A DNA stretch of 64,000 nt from Kosakonia sp. BYX6 (GTDB taxonomy: Bacteria; Pseudomonadota; Gammaproteobacteria; Enterobacterales; Enterobacteriaceae), in NCBI RefSeq assembly GCF_038449125.1, contig NZ_CP151800.1, positions 1,894,406 through 1,958,405 on the forward strand, written 5' to 3'. A model generated the notes under the pieces. The model was not told where the DNA came from. It was given only the letters and a program-made list of their open reading frames with translations, and did no database searches. The position numbers and the translations under genes are program-made. Shown in pieces: positions 20,521 to 30,395 of this stretch. Numbering within the stretch: the stretch's first letter is position 1; every line of letters starts with the position of its first letter.

Positions 20521-21405
20521 GTGTTACGTGATACCGATCAAATTGATGCCACGCTTGCCAACCTGAATAAAATCGTCGACGGGCACTACGAATGGCTAGT
20601 CACGCTATTTGCAAGCGTTGTGGATAACTCCATTGAGCATTCGCCGGATGCTTATGATTGCTGCGTCGTGAAGGAATTGTTACAAGCGCTGAACGCAGTG
20701 GGGCCTGAAGATGCGCAATGTTTGCAGGTGATCCACACCGCGCATAGCCAGCTTCACGAAAGCGGTCGCAACTTGCTGGCGTCGATTCGAGAAAATGAGG
20801 CAACGGCGGCGAACTTTAATGACTTAAAAAACAGTTTGCAGATCTTTTCAACGGCGGTGCAGGCCTGGAAAAGCCTACTCTTAAACCGGCGCAACGCCCT
20901 CGATCCGCTGACCGACTTACCGGGCCGACGCTTGCTCGATGAGATTTATGCGCAACAACTGGCGATGGCCGACGGGCAGCATACTTACATACTGTTGATG
21001 GATATTGATCGCTTCAAAAAAATCAATGATAGCTGGGGGCATCTGGTCGGGGATGAAGTGTTGCGCGCGCTGGCGCAGCGCTTACGCGATGAAATCCGCA
21101 ACAGCGATACCGCGTACCGCTACGGCGGCGAAGAGTTCATCGTTTTATTGCGCGCGCCGACGGATAAAGGCGCCTGCCAAACCGCGTTACGCCTGTGCGC
21201 AGCCATCGCACAGCAGCCGATTCAGTATCAACACCTGCAACTGTTTATTACGGTCACCCTTGGCGTGACGCGGGTGCGTTTTGGCGAAACCCTGGAGCAG
21301 GTTGAAGCGCGCGCGGATGCGGCGATGTATCGCGGTAAGCAGACCGGGCGTAACCGCTGCATGTTTATGGATGAAACAGGGGAGATTCGGCAGGTGACTG
21401 ACTGA
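20521..21405 (+). CDS. DgcZ-like diguanylate cyclase with zinc-sensing CZB domain
   Basis: This 294-residue soluble protein aligns with E. coli DgcZ (YdeH, 296). The N-terminal CZB domain keeps the four zinc ligands seen in DgcZ: His22, Cys48, His75 and His79. The C-terminal GGDEF domain has RYGGEEFIVLL and the DIDRFKKINDSWGH metal-site segment. It should make c-di-GMP and be inhibited by zinc, as known for DgcZ. The start is GTG with an AAGGGGG site. In E. coli the dgcZ gene is elsewhere, so its place beside fliE is notable. Confidence 0.85.
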   Translation: MLRDTDQIDATLANLNKIVDGHYEWLVTLFASVVDNSIEHSPDAYDCCVVKELLQALNAVGPEDAQCLQVIHTAHSQLHESGRNLLASIRENEATAANFNDLKNSLQIFSTAVQAWKSLLLNRRNALDPLTDLPGRRLLDEIYAQQLAMADGQHTYILLMDIDRFKKINDSWGHLVGDEVLRALAQRLRDEIRNSDTAYRYGGEEFIVLLRAPTDKGACQTALRLCAAIAQQPIQYQHLQLFITVTLGVTRVRFGETLEQVEARADAAMYRGKQTGRNRCMFMDETGEIRQVTD

Positions 21406-21448
21406 GCGGTGCAAGCCCTCTGCCGGGCGACAGAGGGCGCTGATTCGC

Positions 21449-21679
21449 TTATTTCTGGATCAAGTAGCGGATCGTCGGCCCATCCTGCTGGATATCCAGC
21501 ACCGTGTAGCCGTGGTTTCGCGCATCCAGCGGAATGTTGTTAATCGACTGCGGGCAGTCGCTCACCACTTCGAGGATTTCCCCTTTTTTAAGCTGCGGCA
21601 TCGCTTCGAGCGTGGCGACAGCCGGGTAAGGGCAGGGTTCACCGCGCATATCGAGGCGGTAATCAGGCACCATGCTCAT
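21449..21679 (-). CDS. yedF: YedF, TusA/SirA-family sulfur-carrier-like protein
   Basis: This 76-residue protein has the TusA-family motif GEPCPYP, with a Cys near residue 15 as the likely sulfur-accepting residue. It matches E. coli YedF (77). It overlaps the yedE stop codon by four bases, so the pair is cotranscribed. YedE/YedF are linked to sulfur or selenium handling, but the exact reaction is not settled. Confidence 0.93.
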   Translation of the reverse strand: MSMVPDYRLDMRGEPCPYPAVATLEAMPQLKKGEILEVVSDCPQSINNIPLDARNHGYTVLDIQQDGPTIRYLIQK

Positions 21680-22884
21680 GCTGGCTCCTTAATGGTGGTA
21701 GGGGTTGAACGGCGGCGGAAGAAGTGTTTCTCCCAGCCCACGACAAACAAAAACGCCGCCAGTAACAGAAGATAGGTCACCAGCAGGCCGCCGAGCGGGC
21801 CGAACGTATTGAGCAAATTGATTTTGTCCCAGTGGGTGGCCAGCGCTGGGGAAATATCATCCCAAAAGTAGGCGAGGATCGTGGAGCCAATCACATTGCC
21901 GAGGCCGACCCACCAGTAATGGACCTGGCCTTCAACGGCGCGGTACATCCAGCCGGTTTCGCACCCGCCCGCCAGCACAATGCCAAAGCCGAACAGCAAA
22001 CCGCCGATCACCGCGTTTGGCCCGGCCCACATGATTTTGGCTTCCATCCCCAATTGCACATAGCTGAAGATGCCAATGGCGCTCGCCGCCATGCCGAAGA
22101 TGATCGCTTTCGCCATCATCGTGCGCCCGGTGATCCACATATCGCGAAACGCTGAGGTAAAGCAGATTTGCGCCCGCTCAATCAGCAACCCAAAGCCCAC
22201 GCCAAACAGCATCGCCAACCCGAGTTTCGGTTGGTTCATCGCCGTCAGCAGCGCCCAGCCGACCATGCCGATAAACACCAGCATGCCGAGGCGAAAACGG
22301 CGCTTCGCCTGCGAAGGCTTTTGCGTCAGCGGTGACGCGGCGCTGACTTTTTGCAACTTCACCGGAATGCGAAACAGCGGCAGCAGAGTAAAGCGCGCGC
22401 CAAACCAGGAACCAATCGCCGTGGCGATGGCAAAAAACCACGCGTGCAGGGAAAACTGCGGAATGCCGGTAAAGAAGGCGGCGAGGTTACAGCCCATCGC
22501 CAGACGCGCGCCAAAACCGGCAATGATGCCGCCGATCACCGCCTGAGCAATACGGATCCGGCTATGCGGGAAGCGCAGTTTGACGTTATTTGCCCACAGC
22601 GCCGCCGCGAAACAACCGCCGAACATGCCGATAATCATCATCCCATCAATGCGCGTCAGCGGCGTGCCGTCGAGATGAATCAGTTTGAAATAGCCCCACT
22701 CTTCGGTGTGCACGCCCGCCAGTTGCAATAACTGGCCACCCCAGCGCGTAAATTCGCCGGTAACCGCCCAGAACGTGCCGGTAAGACCAAAATAGTAGGT
22801 AGAGAGAATGCCCGCCGCGATAACCGCCGGGACAGGCGACCAGAACTTAATCAGAAAGCGGTCTTTGAACTGTTGCCATGACAT
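21676..22884 (-). CDS. yedE: YedE, YeeE/YedE-family sulfur compound transporter
   Basis: This 402-residue inner-membrane protein has many membrane segments and two related halves, each with a conserved Cys-containing loop (GCNLAAFF and GGCETGWMYRA). It matches E. coli YedE. The family includes the thiosulfate importer TsuA, and some members are linked to selenium. It forms a two-gene operon with yedF, and the coding ends overlap as ATGA. Confidence 0.92.
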   Translation of the reverse strand: MSWQQFKDRFLIKFWSPVPAVIAAGILSTYYFGLTGTFWAVTGEFTRWGGQLLQLAGVHTEEWGYFKLIHLDGTPLTRIDGMMIIGMFGGCFAAALWANNVKLRFPHSRIRIAQAVIGGIIAGFGARLAMGCNLAAFFTGIPQFSLHAWFFAIATAIGSWFGARFTLLPLFRIPVKLQKVSAASPLTQKPSQAKRRFRLGMLVFIGMVGWALLTAMNQPKLGLAMLFGVGFGLLIERAQICFTSAFRDMWITGRTMMAKAIIFGMAASAIGIFSYVQLGMEAKIMWAGPNAVIGGLLFGFGIVLAGGCETGWMYRAVEGQVHYWWVGLGNVIGSTILAYFWDDISPALATHWDKINLLNTFGPLGGLLVTYLLLLAAFLFVVGWEKHFFRRRSTPTTIKEPA

Positions 22885-23089
22885 AGTGGTGAGCCTCTGA
22901 ACTCAGAAGGTGTTGAATGGTGCAGATAAGTCGTATAAAAGAAGCCGGATAATACACGCCACCGCCCGTAATCCCATGCACAATACGGCGAAAACCTGGC
23001 GCAGATCAAAGTTGTTCGCGCCGGGCGAAAGGCTGGCGATGATAAGGCTTTAATGCCACAATCGTTTTTTTTCGCGAGCAGGATGAAGA

Positions 23090-23500
23090 ATGAAAAAGCG
23101 AGTGATTCTCGGCGCGATGCTGCTGTTGAGCGGCTGTGTTCAGGTGGATAATTATCAGGCGGTGGTAAAACACCCGGCACCCGCAGGGTTAGCGGGTTAT
23201 TGGCAGTCGGCAGGGCCGCAAAGCAGCCTGGTCAGCCCGGAAGCGATCGCTAGCCTTATCGTCACGCCGCAAGGCGATACGCTGGATTGCCGCCAGTGGC
23301 AGCGCGTGATTGCGGTGCCCGGCAAGCTGATGCTGAGCGGCGATACGCTTTATAACGTGACGCAAAAACGCGATGTTTACCGTCTTTCACGTGAAGATAA
23401 CCTGCTGGAGTTCGACGGTTTAACCCTCAAGCGTGTTGATAAGCCGACCGTGGAGTGCCAGCAAGCGCTGGAGAAAGCTGGCCTGGATATCAATAAATAA
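23090..23500 (+). CDS. yedD: YedD, predicted lipoprotein
   Basis: This 136-residue protein has an N-terminal lipoprotein signal (KKRVILGAMLLLSGC, lipobox LLSG-Cys17). It matches E. coli YedD (137). It is probably anchored in the outer membrane. Its function is not known. It is convergent with amyA. Confidence 0.92.
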   Translation: MKKRVILGAMLLLSGCVQVDNYQAVVKHPAPAGLAGYWQSAGPQSSLVSPEAIASLIVTPQGDTLDCRQWQRVIAVPGKLMLSGDTLYNVTQKRDVYRLSREDNLLEFDGLTLKRVDKPTVECQQALEKAGLDINK

Positions 23501-23507
23501 TCCCACT

Positions 23508-23533
23508 GCGCCGGGTTTTCGCCCGGCGTATTT
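23508..23533. terminator. Hairpin terminator between yedD and amyA
   Basis: A stem CGCCGGG / CCCGGCG with a TTTTCG loop is followed on the plus strand by TATTTTG. It lies between two convergent genes eight bases past the yedD stop, and may serve both directions. Confidence 0.7.
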
Positions 23534-23535
23534 TG

Positions 23536-25023
23536 TTACAGCGCCTCTTGTTGTACCCACACGCTGACGCTTCCGCCATGGCAGGTAAACACGCCAGTTC
23601 CGTTTTCGTCGGTCACGATGGTCTCTTCGCGGTTGGCGAGAAAATCCTGCCACGTTTTATTGGCGTAGTTTTCGCCCAGCGCGAGCGTTTTCTCCCCGTC
23701 GTCGCCGTTTGACATCACCACCACACACCCCGGATCCTCCGCCGTTCCGCTGCGGCTAAACGCAATGCAGTTGGGATGATCGAACCATAACGTTTGCACG
23801 CCGTGGGCAAAGCGCTGGCGGGCCAGGATCATCTGTTCGAGCTTATCAATGACCGGCATATCAACGTGATGCGTTTCGCCATCACCGCCAATATCGTCAT
23901 AACTTGCGCCGTACAGATCCGGGTAGAACACCGACGGCACCCCGTTTTCGCGTAGCAGGATCAACGCATACGCCAGCGGTTTAAACCACGCTTCCACCGG
24001 TGCCTCCAGCGCCTGTAACGGCTGAGTGTCATGGTTTGCCACCAGCGTAACCGCATGAAACGGATCGGCTTCCACCAGCGTGCCGGTGAAAATTTGGCGC
24101 ATGTCGTATTCGCGTCCCTGTTTCGACGCCTCGTGGAATTTCATGTGCAGCGGCGCGTCAAACAGCATCGTTTTGCCATCAACCTGGTCAATATACTGGT
24201 GCAGTTTGTCGACGTCGGGCGACCAATATTCCGCCACGATAAACAGCGGTTTCGGTGCGACGTCCTGCACATGCTCAATCCACTCTTTAAAGAACCAGAC
24301 GGGAATGTGTTTCACCGCATCAAGGCGAAAACCGTCGCAGTGCGTCTGCTCCATCACCCAGCGCGCCCAATATTTGATCTCTTCTGTCACCGCGTGATTA
24401 CGAAAATCGATATTCGCGCCCATCAGGTAATCGAAGTTACCCAGTTCATCGTCAACCTGATCGTTCCAGCCTTCGCCGGTGTAGTCGTTAACGATTTTGA
24501 ACACGCCGTCTTCGTCCGGGTTCTCGATATGATCGACGCCGCTAAAGCATTTATAGTCCCAAATGAATTTTGAATAGCGCCCGGCGCGGGCAGGGAAGGT
24601 GAAGCGCGTCCACGCCTCGCAGTCCAGCACCTCGTCATCGATTTGTGTGCGGTCTTGTCCGTTGACCCGATTAACGCGAATCGCCTCTTTTTCATCGGCG
24701 CCCATTTTGTGGTTCACCACCACATCGAGCAGCACGGCAATCTCGTTTTGTTGCAGCGCGCGAATCGCGGCGAGCAACTGCTGTTTATCGCCATATTTGG
24801 TGGCGAGTGAGCCTTTTTGCTCAAACTCACCTAAATCGAACAGATCGTAGCTGTCGTAGCCCACCGAATCGCCACCGCTCGCGCCTTTACAGGCTGGCGG
24901 CAGCCAAACCATATTGATGCCCATATCATTAAAACCGGCGGCGCGTTCGCTCAATTCAGACCAGAGCGTGCCGCCGTTCGGGGAGTACCAGTGAAACGTT
25001 TGTAACAGAGTGGGGTTTCTCAT
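23536..25023 (-). CDS. amyA: Cytoplasmic alpha-amylase AmyA
   Basis: This 495-residue GH13 enzyme lacks a signal peptide and matches E. coli AmyA (495). The conserved regions are [15 protein letters not shown] (with the catalytic Asp), VAEYW (with the catalytic Glu) and VANHDT. It hydrolyses alpha-1,4 linkages in maltodextrins and glycogen in the cytoplasm. In E. coli fliT follows it directly; here a 12.7-kb island separates them. Confidence 0.95.
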   Translation of the reverse strand: MRNPTLLQTFHWYSPNGGTLWSELSERAAGFNDMGINMVWLPPACKGASGGDSVGYDSYDLFDLGEFEQKGSLATKYGDKQQLLAAIRALQQNEIAVLLDVVVNHKMGADEKEAIRVNRVNGQDRTQIDDEVLDCEAWTRFTFPARAGRYSKFIWDYKCFSGVDHIENPDEDGVFKIVNDYTGEGWNDQVDDELGNFDYLMGANIDFRNHAVTEEIKYWARWVMEQTHCDGFRLDAVKHIPVWFFKEWIEHVQDVAPKPLFIVAEYWSPDVDKLHQYIDQVDGKTMLFDAPLHMKFHEASKQGREYDMRQIFTGTLVEADPFHAVTLVANHDTQPLQALEAPVEAWFKPLAYALILLRENGVPSVFYPDLYGASYDDIGGDGETHHVDMPVIDKLEQMILARQRFAHGVQTLWFDHPNCIAFSRSGTAEDPGCVVVMSNGDDGEKTLALGENYANKTWQDFLANREETIVTDENGTGVFTCHGGSVSVWVQQEAL

Positions 25024-25080
25024 CGTCCATGCTCCAGAATGCGACTCTCGAAGTATGGATGAGTTTTGAAAAAGCGAACG

Positions 25081-26703
25081 TTAAAAACCGATCGCTTGCC
25101 CATCACGCCGACTGTCGCTTGCTGCCACATAACCGTGGTGCGCATCGTCAGACAAACGCCAGATAAACTGCCCGGCGCCAAAATCCATATACGCATCGTC
25201 AATGGTATGCAGCCGCTGACCCCGCGCCTGCAACTGCGCGGCAACCTGTGGGTCGAAATGGCTTTCCAGATCTAACGAGAAATCGCGGTTAAGTTTCCAG
25301 CGCGGCGCGTCACAGGCGGCCTGCGGTTGCTGCTGGTAATCCAGCATTCTGACCAGCGTCTGCACATGGCCCTGCGGTTGCATATCGCCGCCCATCACGC
25401 CGAAGCTCATCTGCGGCTGGCCGTCTTTGGTGAGAAACGCCGGAATAATGGTATGAAACGGGCGTTTGCCCGGCTGCACCACGTTGGCAGAACGTGGATC
25501 GCTGGAGAAACCCGCGCCACGGTTTTGCAGGCTGATGCCAAACGCCGGCACCACCACGCCCGAACCAAAGCCCATGTAGTTGGACTGAATAAACGACACC
25601 ATCATGCCGTGCTCGTCGGCGGTGGTGAGGTAAACGGTGCCGCCGCTGCGCGGAAGGCCCGCCGTCGGCGTGCTGGCGCGCGTCATATCAATTTGTGCTG
25701 CGCGCTGTTGCAGATAACCACGCTCCAGCATCTGCTCCGGCGTCACCTCCATCGACGTTGGGTCGGCGACATAGCGGTAAACATCGGCGAAGGCCAGTTT
25801 CATCGCTTCGATTTGCAGATGCTGCGCTTCCACGCTGTCCAGTTCAAACGCGGTGAGATCGAACTGTTCAAGGATGCCGAGCGCAATCAGCGCCGCGATC
25901 CCCTGGCCGTTCGGCGGCAACTCATGTACGTCATACCCGCGATAGCGCTGGCTTATTGGCGTCACCCATTCTGGCTGATACTGCGCCAGATCGGTGAGTG
26001 TCAGGCTGCCGCCATTTTTTTGCGCCCAGCGCACCGTCGCGTCGGCAATTTCTCCTTCGTAAAACGCGCGTGCGCCCTGATCCGCCAGCAACCGTAACGC
26101 TTTGGCGGCGGCGGGAAAGCGAAACAGTTCGCCGGTGTGCGGCGCGCGTTTGGCAGGCATAAAAGCCTGCGCGAAACCCGGTTGATTTTCCAGCGCCGGC
26201 ACCGCCGCCTGCCATTTGCGCGCCACCATTGGTGCCAGCGTAACGCCGCGCTCAGCCAGTTCGATGGCGCTCTCCAGCAGGCGCGAGAAGGGCAGTTTGC
26301 CGAAACGGCGGTGCAGGGCGTCCCAACCGGCAATCGCGCCCGGCACCGTTACCGCATCCCAACCGCGCTCCGGGCGTCGCGCCAGCCCTTGCGCATCCTC
26401 GCCGTAGCGTTGGCGAAAATAATTAACATCCCAGGCTGACGGCGCCGGGCCGGAGGCGTTCAAACCGTGTAATTGCCCGTCCGCCCACACCAGCGCAAAC
26501 GCATCGCTGCCCAGTCCATTGGAGACCGGTTCGACAATGGTCAGTGTCGCGGCCGTGGCGATGGCGGCATCCACCGCGTTGCCGCCGTCGAGCAAGACGC
26601 GGTGACCGGCCTGTGCCGCCAATGGGTGCGAGGTAGAAACCACATTACGCGCGAACACCGGGGTGCGCACCATGCGGTATGGGTTATGCCAGTTAAAGGT
26701 CAT
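25081..26703 (-). CDS. Gamma-glutamyltransferase-like Ntn hydrolase without signal peptide
   Basis: This 540-residue member of the gamma-glutamyltranspeptidase family is probably made as a precursor that cleaves before the catalytic Thr356 in SGGTVYLTT. The GG-containing substrate loop (VMGGDMQPQGH) is present. There is no signal peptide, unlike periplasmic Ggt, so it resembles cytoplasmic YwrD-type members. It is the last gene of a nine-gene minus-strand operon and overlaps the ligase gene by 11 bases. It may open a gamma-glutamyl or other amide bond of the imported compound, but the substrate is not known. Confidence 0.82.
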   Translation of the reverse strand: MTFNWHNPYRMVRTPVFARNVVSTSHPLAAQAGHRVLLDGGNAVDAAIATAATLTIVEPVSNGLGSDAFALVWADGQLHGLNASGPAPSAWDVNYFRQRYGEDAQGLARRPERGWDAVTVPGAIAGWDALHRRFGKLPFSRLLESAIELAERGVTLAPMVARKWQAAVPALENQPGFAQAFMPAKRAPHTGELFRFPAAAKALRLLADQGARAFYEGEIADATVRWAQKNGGSLTLTDLAQYQPEWVTPISQRYRGYDVHELPPNGQGIAALIALGILEQFDLTAFELDSVEAQHLQIEAMKLAFADVYRYVADPTSMEVTPEQMLERGYLQQRAAQIDMTRASTPTAGLPRSGGTVYLTTADEHGMMVSFIQSNYMGFGSGVVVPAFGISLQNRGAGFSSDPRSANVVQPGKRPFHTIIPAFLTKDGQPQMSFGVMGGDMQPQGHVQTLVRMLDYQQQPQAACDAPRWKLNRDFSLDLESHFDPQVAAQLQARGQRLHTIDDAYMDFGAGQFIWRLSDDAHHGYVAASDSRRDGQAIGF

Positions 26704-28195
26704 GCACTTTCCCCTGTAATCGTTGTTCGGCGGCGGTCTGCAACACCCGGCGGTCGACTTTATTGGTGCCCGCCAGCGGGAAATGGTCGGTCAGCCAGAT
26801 ATGGCGCGGGTGCAGATAGGCCGGGCCATGTTCCAGCGCCCAGCTTTTGAGCGCGTGCGGCGTAACATCTTCGCCCGCGCGCGGGATCACCCACGCCACC
26901 GGTTTTTGCCCTTTGATGTCATCAAGCACCGGCACCACGCAGGCTTGTTGTACCTGCGGGTGGCGCTCAAGTAGTTTCTCAACTTCGCCTGGCCAGATGT
27001 TTTCACCGCCGCAGACAAACATGTCGTCGTGGCGACCGACAAACCAGTAAAAACCCTGCGCGTCACGGCGAAAGACATCGCCGGTGATGTAGAAGCCGTC
27101 AGCACTGAAGGGGGCGGCGACATCCGGGCGCTGGTGGTAACCCTGCATCAGCGCCGGGCTTTTCATCTCCAGCACGCCTTCATCGGCGGGATCGCCCGCG
27201 CTATTACGCAACCGCACGCTGACCGCCGGGTGCGGGTAACCCGGTGAACCGGCAGGTGTTGGGGTGCCATCCGGGTGCGGGCCAAACACCACCGGGCCGC
27301 CTTCGGTGGTACCGTAGGCGTTGATAATGCGCGCCTGCGGTAACCACTGGCGTAATGCGCTGTCGAGGCTGTCGCTCACCGGGGCGGAACCCATGCGGAT
27401 CACCCGCACACATGAAAGGTCGCAGGTTTCGCGTAAATCCGTTTCGCGCAGCATCATCGCCAGCATCGGCGGTACGGCGGTCAGCCAGGTGCAGCGATAG
27501 CGGTGCACCGCCTGCAAATAATTGCGCGCGGCAAACTGCGGCAATAAAACGGTAGTGACATGGCTGGCAAGGGTTAACAACGCCAGCGCAAGGGCGTTCA
27601 TATGGTAAAACGGCGCGGCAATCAACACGCGCTCGCCGCTCAGCTCCCGCTGTGCCAGCCGGGTTTCAACCACCCAGCGGTGGCTGGCGTGAGTGAGACG
27701 CACACCTTTCGGCATGCCGGTGGAGCCGGAGGTATAAAGCAGCAGCGCCAGATCGTCGTCACCGGGAATAAACGCCGGGCGTTCGCCCACGCGTTGCCGT
27801 TGCGCCAGTTCCTCGCCGAAGGCCACGCGCGGGATGTCGCCCTCTAAACGCGCAAGCTGATCGCTATCGCCCAGCAGCATGCGGCTGCCGCTGTCCACGA
27901 GAATGCGGTTGATGGTCTCGACCGGAAAACGGAAATTGATCGGCACCGCCACCAGGCCCGCGCGCATGATGCCAAGCAGGCTGGCGATATAGTCAATGGA
28001 GTTGCGCGCAAGGATTGCTACCCGCGCGCCTTGCGGCCAGCCGAATTGCTGCAAGCTAATGCCGATGGCGTCCGCCTGCATATCAAGCTGGCGAAAGCTG
28101 ATCTCCTGTTGGTGGTGATCATCAAGCGGGGTGATAAACGCTGCCCGTTCGCTGTTACGTAATTCGGGGGAAAAAACACCCAGGTTATCAGCCAT
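26693..28195 (-). CDS. Acyl-CoA synthetase (ANL superfamily)
   Basis: The product is 500 residues. The AMP-binding motif LLYTSGSTGMPKGVRL, the NAYGTTEGGP motif and the late GRHDDMFVCGGENIWPGEVE region are clear, and a Lys for adenylation is present near the end in GTNKVDRR. It should activate a carboxylic acid as acyl-AMP and acyl-CoA. The ATG at 28195 overlaps the stop of the VOC gene by eight bases; a TTG lies one codon earlier. The neighbours include two thioesterase-type genes, suggesting catabolism through a CoA thioester. Substrate unknown. Confidence 0.85.
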   Translation of the reverse strand: MADNLGVFSPELRNSERAAFITPLDDHHQQEISFRQLDMQADAIGISLQQFGWPQGARVAILARNSIDYIASLLGIMRAGLVAVPINFRFPVETINRILVDSGSRMLLGDSDQLARLEGDIPRVAFGEELAQRQRVGERPAFIPGDDDLALLLYTSGSTGMPKGVRLTHASHRWVVETRLAQRELSGERVLIAAPFYHMNALALALLTLASHVTTVLLPQFAARNYLQAVHRYRCTWLTAVPPMLAMMLRETDLRETCDLSCVRVIRMGSAPVSDSLDSALRQWLPQARIINAYGTTEGGPVVFGPHPDGTPTPAGSPGYPHPAVSVRLRNSAGDPADEGVLEMKSPALMQGYHQRPDVAAPFSADGFYITGDVFRRDAQGFYWFVGRHDDMFVCGGENIWPGEVEKLLERHPQVQQACVVPVLDDIKGQKPVAWVIPRAGEDVTPHALKSWALEHGPAYLHPRHIWLTDHFPLAGTNKVDRRVLQTAAEQRLQGKVHDL

Positions 28196-28958
28196 CAATA
28201 AACTCCAGCACCAGGGTCAGCGCGGGGATTGCCACACGCAGTTGCCCGTTGTGAGATGCCTGCGGCAGGTTAAGTTCTCGCGCTGCCGTGGCTACGTCAT
28301 TCAGATCACGCCCCGATATTTTGACGGCGGCAAACAGGCTTTCCCGCTGCCCGTCGAGCGGCAGCAGCGCCGCGTAGTCAGCGCGCCAGTCGTCGTAACT
28401 CAGCACGCGCAGCAAATCGCTGTCGCCAAGCTGCGCATACTGCGCACGGGTCGCGGCAATGTCCTGCGCCACAATCGTCAATTCGCGAATGGCACCCGCT
28501 TGCAGCCACTCGTCGCGCCACACCCACTCTGGCGTATGGTGCTGACAGAAATAGACCCGCCCGGCGCTGAAGGTGTCGGGGGCAAGGCGCACGGTGGTAA
28601 AGCGCGCCTCACCGCGCGCCTCGCCGCTGACCACCTCGCGGGAAAAGTGGCGCGGTGGCTGCACATTGAAGCCTGCCGCGCGCAGCGCGTTTTCTGTTGC
28701 CTGGGCGTCGTCACTGGCAAACACCAGGCCGTCGAGGCCCGGAGGGGTGGCGAGTAACTCTTCGCGCCGCGTTTCGCCGCTTTCGGGCAAACCAATCAGC
28801 TCAAGATAGTGGTCGTTAAACATGATCAGATGGTTAATCGAACCGAGCGTGTGGTAGCCCTTAGGCGTGAGGGCAAACCCCAGCGCCCGGAACCAGCCCG
28901 CGCATTCCTCCAGCGCGAAGTGGCTGTTGATAACCACATGATCGAGCTTCAGGTTCAT
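28188..28958 (-). CDS. VOC/glyoxalase-like protein
   Basis: This 256-residue protein has the vicinal-oxygen-chelate opening LKLDHVVINSHFALEE and a conserved NHLIMFNDHYLELIG segment. It resembles the Glyoxalase_3 group. It may be a dioxygenase, isomerase or glyoxalase-type metalloenzyme acting on the same catabolic route. It overlaps the thioesterase gene (four bases) and the ligase gene (eight bases), so it is tightly co-translated. The exact reaction cannot be told from the sequence. Confidence 0.75.
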   Translation of the reverse strand: MNLKLDHVVINSHFALEECAGWFRALGFALTPKGYHTLGSINHLIMFNDHYLELIGLPESGETRREELLATPPGLDGLVFASDDAQATENALRAAGFNVQPPRHFSREVVSGEARGEARFTTVRLAPDTFSAGRVYFCQHHTPEWVWRDEWLQAGAIRELTIVAQDIAATRAQYAQLGDSDLLRVLSYDDWRADYAALLPLDGQRESLFAAVKISGRDLNDVATAARELNLPQASHNGQLRVAIPALTLVLEFIDG

Positions 28959-29365
28959 GCCGCCCCCACTTGCGCCGGAGTAGCGTAAAGGCCGCGCCCG
29001 CTGGCAACCAATTGCCCTTCGGCGTCATACACCCAGGCTTCGGCGCTGGAGGCCAGTTTGCCGCGTTTGATGACTTTCGCTTTCACCGTCAGATCGCCAC
29101 GGGCAGGGCGGTGATAATCCACATGGACATTGAGCGTCGGCACGCCTTTGCCCGTCCACGCGACCAGCGCCCAGTCGGCGGCTAAATCAATGAGTGTGGC
29201 GAGAATGCCGCCGTGGATATACCCGCCCGCCGCGTTCACCACCCACTCTTCGCGAAAGGGCGCCAGCAGAGTGATTTCGCCTTCGCCCGCGCTCTGGACT
29301 TTCAGCCCCAGCCACTGGTGATACGGGCCTTGCAGTAACTTTTGTTCGATTTCCTGCGCGTTCAT
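28955..29365 (-). CDS. PaaI-type hotdog thioesterase
   Basis: The product is 136 residues with the hotdog-fold core GGYIHGGILATLIDLAADW and the VDYHRPARGDLTVKAKVIKRGK stretch typical of PaaI/YdiI-like acyl-CoA thioesterases. It probably releases a free acid from a CoA thioester made by the adjacent ligase or recycles CoA. It lies 13 bases after the MDR gene. Confidence 0.85.
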   Translation of the reverse strand: MNAQEIEQKLLQGPYHQWLGLKVQSAGEGEITLLAPFREEWVVNAAGGYIHGGILATLIDLAADWALVAWTGKGVPTLNVHVDYHRPARGDLTVKAKVIKRGKLASSAEAWVYDAEGQLVASGRGLYATPAQVGAA

Positions 29366-29378
29366 TGCTCACTCCTGC

Positions 29379-30383
29379 TTATGGTTTAACAATCACTTTG
29401 CCCAACACTTCACGATCGCGGATCAACCGCAACCCTTCCGCCGCTTCTTCCAGCGGGAGCACCCGGTCGATTAACGGTTTGATTTGTTCATTCGCCACCA
29501 TCTCCAGCAGCGCGGTGAGATCCTCGGCATAGAAGCTATTGGAACCTTTGATATTGAGTTCAAAACTCCAGACGTAGCGCAGATCTTCCTGCGGGTCGTA
29601 ACCTGCCGTCGCGCCGCACACCAGCAGCGTGCCGCCGCGTTTCAGGCATTTGAGCGACGGGCGCCAGGTGTCGCCGCCGGTAAAGTTAATCACCACATCC
29701 ACGCCACCTTCATAGGTGCGGCGCTGCGGTTTGCCATATTGCTCGATCGCCCAGCGCGAGAAATCCTGTTCGCGGTAATTGACCACCCGATCCGCGCCGA
29801 GCGCTTTCAGGGCGGCGGCTTTCTCATCGCTGCCCGCGCAGGCAATCACTTCCGCGCCGAGGTGTTTCGCCAGCACCACGCAGGCCGTACCCACGCCGCC
29901 GCTGGCGCCGAGGATCAGCACCCGGTCGCCCGCTTTAATGGTGTTGTGGGTGATCAACATCCGGTGCGCGGTGCCATAGGCCACCGGCAGCGCGGCGGCG
30001 GCTTCAACACTGACTCCCTGCGGGATGGCGATAAGCTGGCGGGCATCGACCAGCGCATATTCCGCCATGCCGCCGTCGGTCATTTCGCCCATCAGCCCGA
30101 CACCCGGTTTCAGCGGGTTGACCAGCACCCGATCGCCGACATGCCAGCCGCTGACACCTTCGCCGATGCTGTCGATGGTGCCCGCCAGATCCAGCCCTGG
30201 CACCACCGGCAGCGGCACTTTGATGCCCGGCATGCCTTGTACGGTGAACACATCGTGATAGTTAAACGAGGCCGCGCCGACGCGCACGACCACGTGCCCG
30301 GCTTGCGCCTGCGGCTGTGCCTTATGGTTATCGATTTGCAGTTGCTCAAGGCCACCGTGTTGTTGCAATACCAGCGCTTTCAT
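29379..30383 (-). CDS. MDR-family NAD(P)H-dependent oxidoreductase (quinone-reductase-like)
   Basis: This 334-residue medium-chain dehydrogenase has the nucleotide-binding motif GASGGVGTACV (about residues 172-182). It lacks the cluster of structural zinc cysteines, so it is closer to the quinone reductase and enoyl-reductase branch. The N-terminal GroES-like domain begins AGHVVVRVGAASFNYHD. It sits between the ABC substrate-binding protein gene and the thioesterase gene. The substrate is unknown. Confidence 0.83.
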   Translation of the reverse strand: MKALVLQQHGGLEQLQIDNHKAQPQAQAGHVVVRVGAASFNYHDVFTVQGMPGIKVPLPVVPGLDLAGTIDSIGEGVSGWHVGDRVLVNPLKPGVGLMGEMTDGGMAEYALVDARQLIAIPQGVSVEAAAALPVAYGTAHRMLITHNTIKAGDRVLILGASGGVGTACVVLAKHLGAEVIACAGSDEKAAALKALGADRVVNYREQDFSRWAIEQYGKPQRRTYEGGVDVVINFTGGDTWRPSLKCLKRGGTLLVCGATAGYDPQEDLRYVWSFELNIKGSNSFYAEDLTALLEMVANEQIKPLIDRVLPLEEAAEGLRLIRDREVLGKVIVKP

Positions 30384-30395
30384 TGGGTTTTTCCT

